Shown: one piece after another, positions 11,704 to 19,517 of the stretch
Numbering within the stretch: the stretch's first letter is position 1
How the letters are laid out: every line of letters starts with the position of its first letter
NCBI GenBank assembly: GCA_963716455.1
Contig: CAVQTK010000011.1
Span: forward strand, 1 to 64,000
Reading direction: 5' to 3'
From: CAVQTK01 sp963716455
Lineage (GTDB): Bacteria > Pseudomonadota > Gammaproteobacteria > Coxiellales > Coxiellaceae
Length of the DNA stretch: 64,000 bases
Notes under the pieces: model-generated
The model's input: the letters and a program-made list of their open reading frames with translations, nothing else
Told to the model about the DNA's origin: nothing
Database searches by the model: none
Translations under genes and position numbers: made by a program

Positions 11704-12321
11704 TCACGCTACCATCACGAGATGTCTTTGTGCAAGTAAACCCGGCACAGATAAAGGATATACAGTTACTTTTTTTTGTAAGGTAGATAGCTCGTCAGCC
11801 GGATAAATTCCTTTCATAAATAGCCACCGACATAGTGAAGCAGAAAGGTGCTGAGTCTTATCGAGCAGCTCATTTATGTTGCCTACAGCACGGGTAACAA
11901 TAGTGTGAAACTTTTGATCAGTTTGCCAATTCTCCACTCGTGTATGGATAATTTCAATATTTTCCAATTTAAGTTCAGCTTTTGCCTGTACTAAAAAGCG
12001 AGTTTTTTTTCCATTACTATCTAACAACACCCATTTTTTCTGCGGAAAATACAACGCCAGGGGAATTCCGGGAAACCCGCCACCCGTTCCTACATCTAAA
12101 ATGTTATCACCTGTAATGTATAAAGCAATGGATAAACTATCCAATAAATGAAGATTAATCATATCTTTTAGATCGGTAATGGCAGTGAGATTATAATGTT
12201 GATTCCACTTTTGTAAAAAAAGAAGAAATTGGATCATTTTTTCTTGTAGCGATTCATCTTGGGGAAGTTTTAAAGCCTTCAAACCTAAATATAACTGCTC
12301 AAACAGAGAAGAGTGACTCAT
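11704..12321 (-). CDS. rsmG: 16S rRNA (guanine527-N7)-methyltransferase RsmG
   Basis: RsmG (GidB) methylates G527 of 16S rRNA with S-adenosylmethionine. The 205-aa protein has the SAM site LDVGTGGGFPGIPLAL and the family motif FLQKWNQHYNLTAI. VTRAVG in the latter half is also typical. It is upstream of parA on the same strand, 66 bases from the TTG and about 100 from the preferred GTG start. In most gammaproteobacteria mnmG precedes it; here the preceding region holds murB on the other strand instead. Confidence 0.93.
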   Translation of the reverse strand: MSHSSLFEQLYLGLKALKLPQDESLQEKMIQFLLFLQKWNQHYNLTAITDLKDMINLHLLDSLSIALYITGDNILDVGTGGGFPGIPLALYFPQKKWVLLDSNGKKTRFLVQAKAELKLENIEIIHTRVENWQTDQKFHTIVTRAVGNINELLDKTQHLSASLCRWLFMKGIYPADELSTLQKKVTVYPLSVPGLLAQRHLVMVA

Positions 12322-12488
12322 AAATGTAACTCACTCCTAAAAACAGATCGTATATGTGGTATTTGGGCATCTTGAGAAAGTGTTTCATTCAAAAGTACCA
12401 GCGAAAGGATATTTACCTTTAAAGCAAAAAAATCACGACTCATTGGCATAATTCGATAATTACAATATAATATTTCTGGAGTTCAAAA

Positions 12489-13502
12489 ATGGTTCAAGAA
12501 AATATCTCATTACAAGCTTACAATACTTTTGGAGTTGATGCAAAAGCACGCTTTTTCGTTACCATATCTAATGTAGACACTCTTCAGCAGTTGCTCGCAG
12601 CTAAGCAATGGAAAAACTTTCCTAAATTTATCTTAGGAGAGGGCAGCAATATTTTATTTACTGAGGATTTCCCTGGATTAGTGATTAAAACACAATTTAA
12701 AGGAATCCATGTTACAGCTGAAAATGATCATCATGTATGGTTAACTGTTGGAGCAGGAGAAATATGGCATCATTTAGTTTTATTTTGTTTAGAGAAAAAT
12801 TTTTCTGGTATTGAAAACCTTTCACTTATTCCGGGTACTGTAGGCGCGGCTCCCATACAAAACATCGGTGCTTATGGGGTAGAGCTAGAAACAGTTTTCG
12901 ACCATCTTACTGCTATGTGTTTAAGTGATGGTTCACTACATACTTTTGATCATTCCGCTTGTCAGTTTGGCTATCGGGATAGCGTATTTAAAACCCTGCT
13001 AAAAAATCAGTTCGCAATTGTAACCGTCACTTTACGTCTTAATAAAAAGGCTGCATTTTTTGTGGAATATGATCCTTTAAAAAAAACCTTACATCAAATG
13101 GGAGTTACTCAACTTAATATTAAAGTCATCAGCGATGCAATTATTAAAATACGTTCCGAAAAATTACCTGATCCTAAAAATATTGGCAATGCCGGAAGTT
13201 TTTTTAAAAATCCAATTATCTCCATAGATAAATTTCATGATTTAACATACCAGCATCCCCAAATTCCCTATTTTTTAAATGGAGAAGATACGTATAAAAT
13301 TCCTGCAGCGTGGCTGATAGAAAAATGCGGCTGGAAAGGACGTCGGATAGGTAATGTGGGTACCCATCAACAACATGCGCTCGTATTGGTTAACTATGGC
13401 AACGGATCTGGCAAGGAGATAAAAAAACTAGCAGAAGATATCCAAAATTCTGTTCGCGAACAATTTTCTATTGATTTACATCCTGAGGTCAATATTTTGT
13501 GA
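12489..13502 (+). CDS. murB: UDP-N-acetylenolpyruvoylglucosamine reductase MurB
   Basis: This FAD enzyme reduces UDP-GlcNAc-enolpyruvate to UDP-MurNAc in peptidoglycan synthesis. Type I features are visible: YNTFGVDAKA near the start, LGEGSNILF for FAD binding, IPGTVGAAPIQNIGAYGVE, and the catalytic serine in GNAGSFFKNP. The final glutamate is in HPEVNIL. At 337 aa the length is normal. A good ribosome binding site (TGGAG) lies ahead of the ATG. It is divergent from rsmG and stands outside the usual mur cluster. Confidence 0.92.
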   Translation: MVQENISLQAYNTFGVDAKARFFVTISNVDTLQQLLAAKQWKNFPKFILGEGSNILFTEDFPGLVIKTQFKGIHVTAENDHHVWLTVGAGEIWHHLVLFCLEKNFSGIENLSLIPGTVGAAPIQNIGAYGVELETVFDHLTAMCLSDGSLHTFDHSACQFGYRDSVFKTLLKNQFAIVTVTLRLNKKAAFFVEYDPLKKTLHQMGVTQLNIKVISDAIIKIRSEKLPDPKNIGNAGSFFKNPIISIDKFHDLTYQHPQIPYFLNGEDTYKIPAAWLIEKCGWKGRRIGNVGTHQQHALVLVNYGNGSGKEIKKLAEDIQNSVREQFSIDLHPEVNIL

Positions 13503-13530
13503 ATAAACTCCACGTTAAACCCATAACTAT

Positions 13531-13641
13531 ATGATTTTAGAAGATGGATATATTCGTGATAGTGTTGTATTTAGCATCATAAAACCAGATTGGCCCAAAA
13601 TAAAGTTAGCTCTGCAAATACGAACTGAATTGCTTCGCTAA
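13531..13641 (+). pseudogene. C-terminal remnant of a GNAT-type acetyltransferase
   Basis: The 36-codon frame begins MILEDGYIRDSVVFSI and continues IKPDWPKIK. This resembles the last strand and tail of RimJ/RimL-type GNAT acetyltransferases, where a phrase like RDTVxFSILxxEWP is common. No catalytic core is present upstream, where murB ends at 13502. The last codons run into a family 2 repeat. I take it as a decayed gene end rather than a working peptide gene. Confidence 0.45.
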
Positions 13642-13664
13642 CGCTCGCAATGACAATTGTCAAT
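13620..13664. repeat. Dispersed hairpin repeat, family 2, copy 3
   Basis: The segment reads GAATTGCTTCGCTAACGCTC, then GCAATGACAATTGTC. It shares GACAATTGTC and CGCAATGAC with the copy after gyrB. It overlaps both the end of the GNAT remnant and the last codons of the epimerase gene on the other strand, whose final residues DNCHCER are repeat-encoded. Confidence 0.6.
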
Positions 13665-14606
13665 AGACCCTAATATTGATACTAAAGCTTTTTCGAGAGA
13701 ATCATAAGAAAAAACAAACCCTTCTTCTAGTAATCGCTTTGGAATTACATGCTGTCCGCGCAATAAAAGCTCCTCAGCCATTTGACCCGCTATCAATTTT
13801 AGTAGCCATGCGGGTAAAACCATTTTTGTTGGACGATGTAATATCTTACCTACTAACTTAGCAAATTCATTTTGTGTCACTGATTGAGGTGCAACTAAAT
13901 TAATGGGTCCCGTTATTTCGTTATGATTGATAATGAAATCTATTGCCTTAATTAAATCATCAAGGGCAATCCATGAAAAAGGTTGTTGCCCACTCCCAAC
14001 TTTTCCTCCGACAAAATATTTAAAAGGCATAACTAATTGCTTAAGAGCCCCGCCCTGTTTTCCTAATACAATTCCAAAACGCATGTTTACTACTCGTACT
14101 CCCGCATCTTTAGCAACCCAAGTTGCTTTTTCCCATGCACGAGCAACTTTTGCCAAGAAATCCGGCGCACTATCATAATCAATTGAAATTTTTTCATCTA
14201 AAGAGGGAGGTAACCCAAAAACACATGCTTCTTGTAAACCATAAACCCCAATAGCACTAGCATTCAATAGAGACGGTGCAGATTTACCTAATTGACTACA
14301 CCATTTTGCTAGTTGAGAGGTGGTATCAATACGGCTTGAAAGGATCTCTTGTTTTCTTTGAACAGACCAAAGTTTCGAACCAATATTAGCTCCTGCTAAA
14401 TTTATAAGAATATTCGCGCCTTTTAAAGATTGAGAACCTTGCTGCTGTAATTGCTTCCAAGTTAAACTTTTTACCTTATTACCAAAAATCTGAAAGATTT
14501 TTTTTGCATCACGACTAATAACAGAAACCTGATAGGAAGAAGAAACGAAGTGATCTACTAATTCCCTTCCAATGAAACCCGTGCCTCCTGCAATAATAAT
14601 GTCCAT
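13638..14606 (-). CDS. TIGR01777-family epimerase (YfcH-like)
   Basis: This atypical short-chain dehydrogenase has 322 aa. The NAD(P) site is IIAGGTGFIGREL at the N-terminus, and typical family phrases include LINLAGANI, LLNASAIGVYG and GPINLVAPQ. The substrate is unknown for this family. The C-terminal DUF1731-like portion includes GQHVIPKRLLEEGF. The gene follows mnmE with a two-base gap, so it may be cotranscribed. Its last residues are encoded by a family 2 repeat, so the original stop was probably displaced. Confidence 0.85.
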   Translation of the reverse strand: MDIIIAGGTGFIGRELVDHFVSSSYQVSVISRDAKKIFQIFGNKVKSLTWKQLQQQGSQSLKGANILINLAGANIGSKLWSVQRKQEILSSRIDTTSQLAKWCSQLGKSAPSLLNASAIGVYGLQEACVFGLPPSLDEKISIDYDSAPDFLAKVARAWEKATWVAKDAGVRVVNMRFGIVLGKQGGALKQLVMPFKYFVGGKVGSGQQPFSWIALDDLIKAIDFIINHNEITGPINLVAPQSVTQNEFAKLVGKILHRPTKMVLPAWLLKLIAGQMAEELLLRGQHVIPKRLLEEGFVFSYDSLEKALVSILGSIDNCHCER

Positions 14607-14608
14607 GA

Positions 14609-15967
14609 TTATTTACCTATACAAAAATTAGAAAATATTTTCCCCAATAATTCATCGGCGCTAAATTCACCAGTAATTTCATTAAGCGCTTGTTGAGCTT
14701 GACGCAAATCTTCCGCTAATAGCTCTCCAGCCCGATGCTCACTGAGCTGATGTTGACCCATTTGCAAGTAATATAAGGTTTTATCAACGGCTTCTAAATG
14801 GCGGCGTCTGGCTATGAATACTCCTTCTGAATTCATAGTGAAACCCATATGGTGTTTCAAATGTTCTTTTAAAAATTCCACACCTTGTTGGTACTTAGCA
14901 GATAATGAAATACACACCCTATCTTCTTGAGTATTTTTTCCGGGTAATTCTCCAATTAAATCAATTTTATTTCTTATTTTAACAACGGCAGTTTTCTCGC
15001 TTATTTGATTTAAAAACTGAATCTCATCGTCATCCTCTGCATAATTTTTATTAGCATCTACAATATGCAGCGCCACATCTGCTTGTTGCATAGCTAAACG
15101 CGCTCGCCTTATCCCTTCTTGCTCAATAGGATCATCGGTCTGACGTAAGCCAGCTGTATCAATAATATGGAGAGGCATTCCATCTATATTGATACATTCT
15201 CGTAACACATCTCGTGTAGTACCAGGAATTTCTGTAACAATAGCTGTTTCACGCCCACATAAGCTATTTAATAAACTAGATTTACCCACATTGGGCTTGC
15301 CTACAATGACCACAGTCATCCCTTCCTGTAATAAAGCCCCTTGTTTAGCAGACTGTTGCAATTTTTTTATCAAGGTAATTAGTGCTTGTAAATCATTCTT
15401 TACTTTATCTTCACTTATAAAATCTATTTCTTCTTCCGGAAAATCAATGGCAGCTTCTACATACATGCGCAACTTAATTAAATAATCCAGTAACTGTTTT
15501 ACTTGATTGGAAAATTCACCTTGTAAAGAACGAAGAGCACAACGAGCGGCTTGCTGTGAATTAGCATTAATTAAATCTGCAATAGCTTCTGCTTGAGTGA
15601 GATCGATTTTACCATTTAAAAATGCTCTTTGTGAAAACTCTCCAGGGTTGGCCAGCCGAACTCCCATTAATTGAATATTTTGTAACAAAATATCTAGCAC
15701 CACAGGCCCACCATGACCTTGAAGTTCTAATATATCTTCACCAGTGAAAGAATGAGGAGCCGGAAAAAAAAGTGCAATCCCTTTATCAATCCACCCACCC
15801 TCTGTGTCTTTAAAAGATATGTATTCAGCCTGCCTCGGAGAAGGTAGATGGCCTAGAATAGCTATCCCAATTTGCGAAGCTAATGGACCCGATACACGTA
15901 TGATACCAATACCACCGCGGCCAGGTGGGGTTGCAACTGCTGCAATGGTCTGTGTCAAAGGAATCAT
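14609..15967 (-). CDS. mnmE: tRNA modification GTPase MnmE
   Basis: With MnmG, MnmE makes the cmnm5 or nm5 modification at uridine 34 of tRNAs. The 452-aa protein has the N-terminal formyl-THF binding domain (PPGRGGIGIIRVSGP), GTPase motifs GKPNVGKSSLLN and DTAGLR with NKID, and the essential C-terminal FCIGK. Its start overlaps the yidC stop by one base, and the operon order yidC-mnmE is standard. Its partner gene mnmG is not in this window. Confidence 0.95.
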   Translation of the reverse strand: MIPLTQTIAAVATPPGRGGIGIIRVSGPLASQIGIAILGHLPSPRQAEYISFKDTEGGWIDKGIALFFPAPHSFTGEDILELQGHGGPVVLDILLQNIQLMGVRLANPGEFSQRAFLNGKIDLTQAEAIADLINANSQQAARCALRSLQGEFSNQVKQLLDYLIKLRMYVEAAIDFPEEEIDFISEDKVKNDLQALITLIKKLQQSAKQGALLQEGMTVVIVGKPNVGKSSLLNSLCGRETAIVTEIPGTTRDVLRECINIDGMPLHIIDTAGLRQTDDPIEQEGIRRARLAMQQADVALHIVDANKNYAEDDDEIQFLNQISEKTAVVKIRNKIDLIGELPGKNTQEDRVCISLSAKYQQGVEFLKEHLKHHMGFTMNSEGVFIARRRHLEAVDKTLYYLQMGQHQLSEHRAGELLAEDLRQAQQALNEITGEFSADELLGKIFSNFCIGK

Positions 15968-17661
15968 TATTTCTTCTTAATAATTTTTTTTCTTAATTTT
16001 TTATGCTTTTCATCTTTTGGATGGTAAGTTTTCATCACATACCATTGTTGTAAAATACTGGCACAATTATTTACTAACCAATACAACACCAACCCAGCGG
16101 GAAATGATAAAAAGAATACAGTAAAGATGACTGGTAAAAACATCATCATCTTGGCCTGCATTGGATCAGGAGGTGGCGGACTAAGACGTTGCTGCAAAAA
16201 CATACTTAACCCCATTAAAATAGGCAGCACATAATAGGGATCATGCACCGACAAATCTTTAATCCAAAAAATAAAGGGCGCCTGTCGTAATTGAACGCTT
16301 TCTATTAAAACGTAATATAAGGCTATAAAAACCGGTATTTGAATAATAACAGGTAAGCAACCACCTAAAGGATTTATCTTTTCCTTTTTATAAAATTCCA
16401 TAGTCGCTCTACTAAACGCTTGCTTATCATCTCCAAATCTTTCTTTTAATGCTTGTAATCGCGGCTGTATTTCCCGCATTTTAGCCATTGAACGATAACT
16501 TTTTTCAGATAATTTATAAAATAATAATTTAATTAATAAAGTAGTAATAATAATGGACCAACCCCAATTACCTACTAAACTATGCACATGATCCATCACC
16601 CAAAAAATAATTTTCGAAAACATCCATAACCAACCATAATCAATGGTCAGATCTAACCCATGCGCTAAATTTTTTAGATATTTTTCTATTTCAGGACCAA
16701 CATAAAATACAGATTGTTGAGTCGTTTTTTCCCCTGGCTGCAGGACGATTTGAGGACCAACATAACCCACTGTGTAAATTTCATCTGGGGAAGAGGCACT
16801 GTAGTAATGATTTTTCTGCTCTGCAGGTGGAATCCATGCAGTCAAAAAATAAGGTTGTTGTAAAGCAATCCACCCACCTTGAATATCTCGATTAATATTT
16901 ACTCCCTTTAATTCTTTATAGGAAATTTTTTCGTAAGGGTGAGCGGAACTTGAAATAGCACCACCCTCATAGGAACGGGAATGAAGGGATTTTTTAGGTG
17001 CTACATAGTGGCGCACAATTTGTTGATATATATTTCCTACCCAAGGTTTTTTCCCGGAGTTTTCTAATTCATAACTGATACCAATATTATACTTATCACG
17101 TTCAAAATTAAAAATTTTAACCACCCTCAGTCCTGAAGCAGTCTTTCCCGATAATTTAACAGTTAAATTTTTCTGATTATTTTCCAGAGCAAATTGATTT
17201 TTTTCAGTTTGAAAATTAATTATTTCTGTTTGAGTTGCTTCATTTTGTTTTAAACCATTTTCGGCAATAGATAAAGTGGTAGGGCTTGAAGTAAGAATGC
17301 TAATAGGAATTTGAGGTTTTTTTTGAGATTCTGGGTAGTGCAATAATTGCGCTTCTACTAAATTACCTCCCTGAAGATCGATAAAAACCATCAGTGTATC
17401 TGTTTTCACTTGAATAAGCTGTCCATGAGTCGGTAAGTTCGTAGTTGGAACTATAGTTACCGTCCCGGAGGAAGGTTGGGTAGTATTGGATGAAACATAA
17501 GAAGGTGGGACAAAATTAGATGATGAAGGCTTTATTTCAACAGAATTATCGGACTTAGGTGAAAGAGGCGGATGCTCTTTCATCCAGGTATTCCAAATAA
17601 TTACTCCAACAACAGCTAATGCCAAATATAAAATCGTTCTTCTTATATTATTAAAATTCAT
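15967..17661 (-). CDS. yidC: Membrane protein insertase YidC
   Basis: YidC inserts and folds inner-membrane proteins, alone or with SecYEG. The 564-aa protein has the N-terminal anchor segment, a large periplasmic domain rich in Ser/Pro/Thr at its start (residues about 30-80), and five C-terminal membrane segments. GWSIIITTLLIKLLFYKLSE and the loop MREIQPRLQALKERFGDD are diagnostic, as is NPLGGCLPVIIQIPVFIALY. It ends with a lysine-rich tail. It sits six bases after yidD. Confidence 0.95.
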   Translation of the reverse strand: MNFNNIRRTILYLALAVVGVIIWNTWMKEHPPLSPKSDNSVEIKPSSSNFVPPSYVSSNTTQPSSGTVTIVPTTNLPTHGQLIQVKTDTLMVFIDLQGGNLVEAQLLHYPESQKKPQIPISILTSSPTTLSIAENGLKQNEATQTEIINFQTEKNQFALENNQKNLTVKLSGKTASGLRVVKIFNFERDKYNIGISYELENSGKKPWVGNIYQQIVRHYVAPKKSLHSRSYEGGAISSSAHPYEKISYKELKGVNINRDIQGGWIALQQPYFLTAWIPPAEQKNHYYSASSPDEIYTVGYVGPQIVLQPGEKTTQQSVFYVGPEIEKYLKNLAHGLDLTIDYGWLWMFSKIIFWVMDHVHSLVGNWGWSIIITTLLIKLLFYKLSEKSYRSMAKMREIQPRLQALKERFGDDKQAFSRATMEFYKKEKINPLGGCLPVIIQIPVFIALYYVLIESVQLRQAPFIFWIKDLSVHDPYYVLPILMGLSMFLQQRLSPPPPDPMQAKMMMFLPVIFTVFFLSFPAGLVLYWLVNNCASILQQWYVMKTYHPKDEKHKKLRKKIIKKK

Positions 17662-17666
17662 AACTT

Positions 17667-18122
17667 TTAAACTCTACTTATTTTTGATTTTAACGAATGG
17701 CTATTAGATTTCTTTCGAAACCCAGTATTTTGGTCCCTCTTGTTATAACCCAAGGCAAGGCGTGTTGATTTCAAGGAGCGGAGTTTACATGCGAGTAAAT
17801 GAGCACCGGAGAAAGCAACACAACGCAGCAGTAGGACAAAAGACGAAGGTTTCGAAAGAAGTCTATTGTTTTTAGAATCAGGTAATGGATCATATCCGCC
17901 ATCATTCCAAGGATGACAACGTAATAATCGCAAAAATGTTAAATAGCAACCTTTAACAACTCCATACACTTGTATAGCTTTTATAGCGTAATGAGAGCAG
18001 GATGGGAAAAATCGGCAGTGATTTCCTAGCCATGGACTAACCAAGTAACGATAAAATTTCAACAAAATAATTAAGAATATTTGCCCAGCTCGATCAACTG
18101 TAAAAATAATCTGTCTAAACAT
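17667..18122 (-). CDS. yidD: Membrane protein insertion efficiency factor YidD with repeat-encoded extension
   Basis: YidD aids YidC-dependent insertion. The core is normal: FYRYLVSPWLGNHCRFFPSC, SHYAIKAIQVYG, and RLLRCHPWNDGGYDPLP, about 84 residues. Family members usually end soon after this. Here the frame continues for about 65 residues, most of them encoded by a 159-bp palindromic element whose ends read NRLLSK and FRKKSN. The insertion is a multiple of three, so the frame stays open. The start overlaps the rnpA end by 52 bases; a later start is possible. Confidence 0.88.
   Translation of the reverse strand: MFRQIIFTVDRAGQIFLIILLKFYRYLVSPWLGNHCRFFPSCSHYAIKAIQVYGVVKGCYLTFLRLLRCHPWNDGGYDPLPDSKNNRLLSKPSSFVLLLRCVAFSGAHLLACKLRSLKSTRLALGYNKRDQNTGFRKKSNSHSLKSKISRV
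17706..17864. repeat. Palindromic element family 1, copy inside yidD
   Basis: A 159-bp element runs from AGATTTCTTTCGAAACCC to GGTTTCGAAAGAAGTCT. The ends are inverted copies of each other. The interior shares GCAAGGCGTGTTGATTTC, AGGAGCGGAGTTTACATGCG and CAACACAACGCAGCAGTAGG with copies near 22785, 23795 and 35936. It lies inside the yidD reading frame. Confidence 0.85.
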
Positions 18123-18430
18123 TGTCGTAACTCATAATTACTGGCCTCTTTGGCAAATGAACGGGTTACCACAACTATATCATAGGCGCCCAACAAATAA
18201 CGATGTAAGCGAAAAGACTCGCGTACTTGTCGCTTCAATTTATTGCGTAAGACAGCCAAACGTATTTTTTTTTTACTGGCAATAATCCCCAAGCGTGGGA
18301 AACCCAAGTTATTAAGTTGATAATATAACAAATAACACCTATCACATAGAGAAGATTTAGGTATTATTAGTTGAAGTTGATGTGTACAAAGTAAGCGATT
18401 TTCTTTTGGATAAGTATTTAAACGCTTAAT
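18071..18430 (-). CDS. rnpA: Ribonuclease P protein component
   Basis: RnpA assists the catalytic RNase P RNA in tRNA 5' maturation. The family core is present: [14 protein letters not shown], then [15 protein letters not shown] with the RNR-like basic helix. The first in-frame ATG (18331) would cut off the conserved N-terminal part. The frame is open further and encodes PKENRLL, as expected for the start of RnpA. An ATT at 18430 would give 119 aa, the usual length, overlapping rpmH by 13 bases. The ATT start is my inference; a sequence error is an alternative. Confidence 0.85.
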   Translation of the reverse strand: MKRLNTYPKENRLLCTHQLQLIIPKSSLCDRCYLLYYQLNNLGFPRLGIIASKKKIRLAVLRNKLKRQVRESFRLHRYLLGAYDIVVVTRSFAKEASNYELRQCLDRLFLQLIELGKYS

Positions 18431-18552
18431 TTTTTTCGTCCCTTGGAGCGACGTTGATTAATCACTTTACGGCCACCCACTGTACTCATACGAGTACGAA
18501 AACCATGAGTTCGTTTTCGACGAATTTTACTGGGCTGATAAGTACGCAACAT
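18418..18552 (-). CDS. rpmH: 50S ribosomal protein L34
   Basis: The 44-aa basic protein starts [20 protein letters not shown] and continues [20 protein letters not shown]. This is the standard bL34 sequence, with the RTHGFRxRM motif intact. It lies at the head of the rpmH-rnpA-yidD-yidC-mnmE operon. GGAGAATATCT lies just upstream of the ATG as ribosome binding site. Confidence 0.97.
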   Translation of the reverse strand: MLRTYQPSKIRRKRTHGFRTRMSTVGGRKVINQRRSKGRKKLSV

Positions 18553-19072
18553 AGATATTCTCCACTAAACAAGTCCGTTCAATGATATGTTACTTTTTAA
18601 CTACCGTCAATGATTAAATGTTAAACATCATCTAAACTAAAGAATGTAATATTGCATAATTGGGTGAACGAGGTTCTAGTCAAGCTTTAAAACAGAGAAA
18701 ATAAGATTTGTTATGAGTTTTATTAATTAAATAATTAGATATTTTAATTAATTGTTGTTATAGAGACAGAGCGTAAAATGTATAAAGCTTTTTTTCTTTT
18801 ATTTTAGAATAACTTAAGAATAAGCTATATTGTGTGGTAAGAGTGCATTAGTCTTAATTTTTTGTGAGTTGCTTGTGGATAAAAAAGAAGTAAATTTTTT
18901 TAATGTGTTACTTTTAAATTACCCACAGGTCATGAACAAGTTATCTAATGGATTTCTTACTAAACCCGGTATTTTTATCTGACCTTATTATAATCCAGTG
19001 AGTTTGTTATAGATGACTATCCCTAAACATGTTATTCTTAATTATCTGCATCTTCTCTAAAGGATTAAAGAA
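18553..19072. other. AT-rich intergenic region with DnaA-box-like sites (possible origin)
   Basis: This 520-bp gap separates rpmH from a divergent universal stress gene. It is very AT-rich with long A/T runs at 18700-18760. A perfect DnaA box, TGTGGATAA, is at 18874-18882, and TTACCCACA (one mismatch to TTATCCACA) is at 18919-18927. In many bacteria the origin lies between rpmH and dnaA, but dnaA is absent here. Two boxes alone do not prove an origin. A degenerate palindromic element fragment occupies about 18953-19003. Confidence 0.4.
18953..19003. repeat. Degenerate fragment of palindromic element family 1
   Basis: The stretch TTCTTACTAAACCCGGTATT, then TTATCTGACC and TTATTATAATCCAG, aligns by eye with the left end of the yidD copy (TTTCTTTCGAAACCCAGTAT ... 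TTATAACCCAAGG). No right end follows. Confidence 0.4.
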
Positions 19073-19510
19073 ATGAAAAATTATAAGCGTATCATACTAG
19101 CCGTTGAGCTTGATCATAAAACTGATGCGAGACTGATTGAAAAAGCCTTAGAAATAAGAGATCAATATAAAGCTACTTTATTTTTGTTGCATGTTGTGGA
19201 GCATTTAAGTAATTATGGAGCTGCGTATGGTGTATCTGCGGGAGTGGATATAGAGGAAATTTTAGTTAAAGAAGCTCAAGTCTCTTTACAAAAACTAGGC
19301 GAAAAGTTAGGTGTTGGCTTAGCTCAACAATTAATTATGGTGGGTCCAACCGGCCATGTTATTATCGATGAGGCTAAAGAGCGAGATATTGATTTGATTA
19401 TAATTGGCAGTCATGGCCGTCACGGAGTGCGTTTATTGCTAGGATCTACCGCAAATACTGTGTTGCATGGAGCGCATTGTGATGTATTGGCTGTAAGGTT
19501 GCGGGATTAG
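19073..19510 (+). CDS. Universal stress protein (UspA family)
   Basis: The 145-aa cytosolic protein has the Usp fold. It opens with YKRIILAVELD and carries the ATP-binding pattern G-x2-G-x9-G-S/T, seen as GSHGRHGVRLLLGSTA. It ends with the strand DVLAVRLRD. Usp proteins accumulate under starvation or stress; the specific role is unknown. A ribosome binding site (AAAGGATTAAAG) precedes the ATG. The gene stands alone, divergent from rpmH and convergent with rsmB. Confidence 0.9.
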   Translation: MKNYKRIILAVELDHKTDARLIEKALEIRDQYKATLFLLHVVEHLSNYGAAYGVSAGVDIEEILVKEAQVSLQKLGEKLGVGLAQQLIMVGPTGHVIIDEAKERDIDLIIIGSHGRHGVRLLLGSTANTVLHGAHCDVLAVRLRD

Positions 19511-19517
19511 GTAAATT

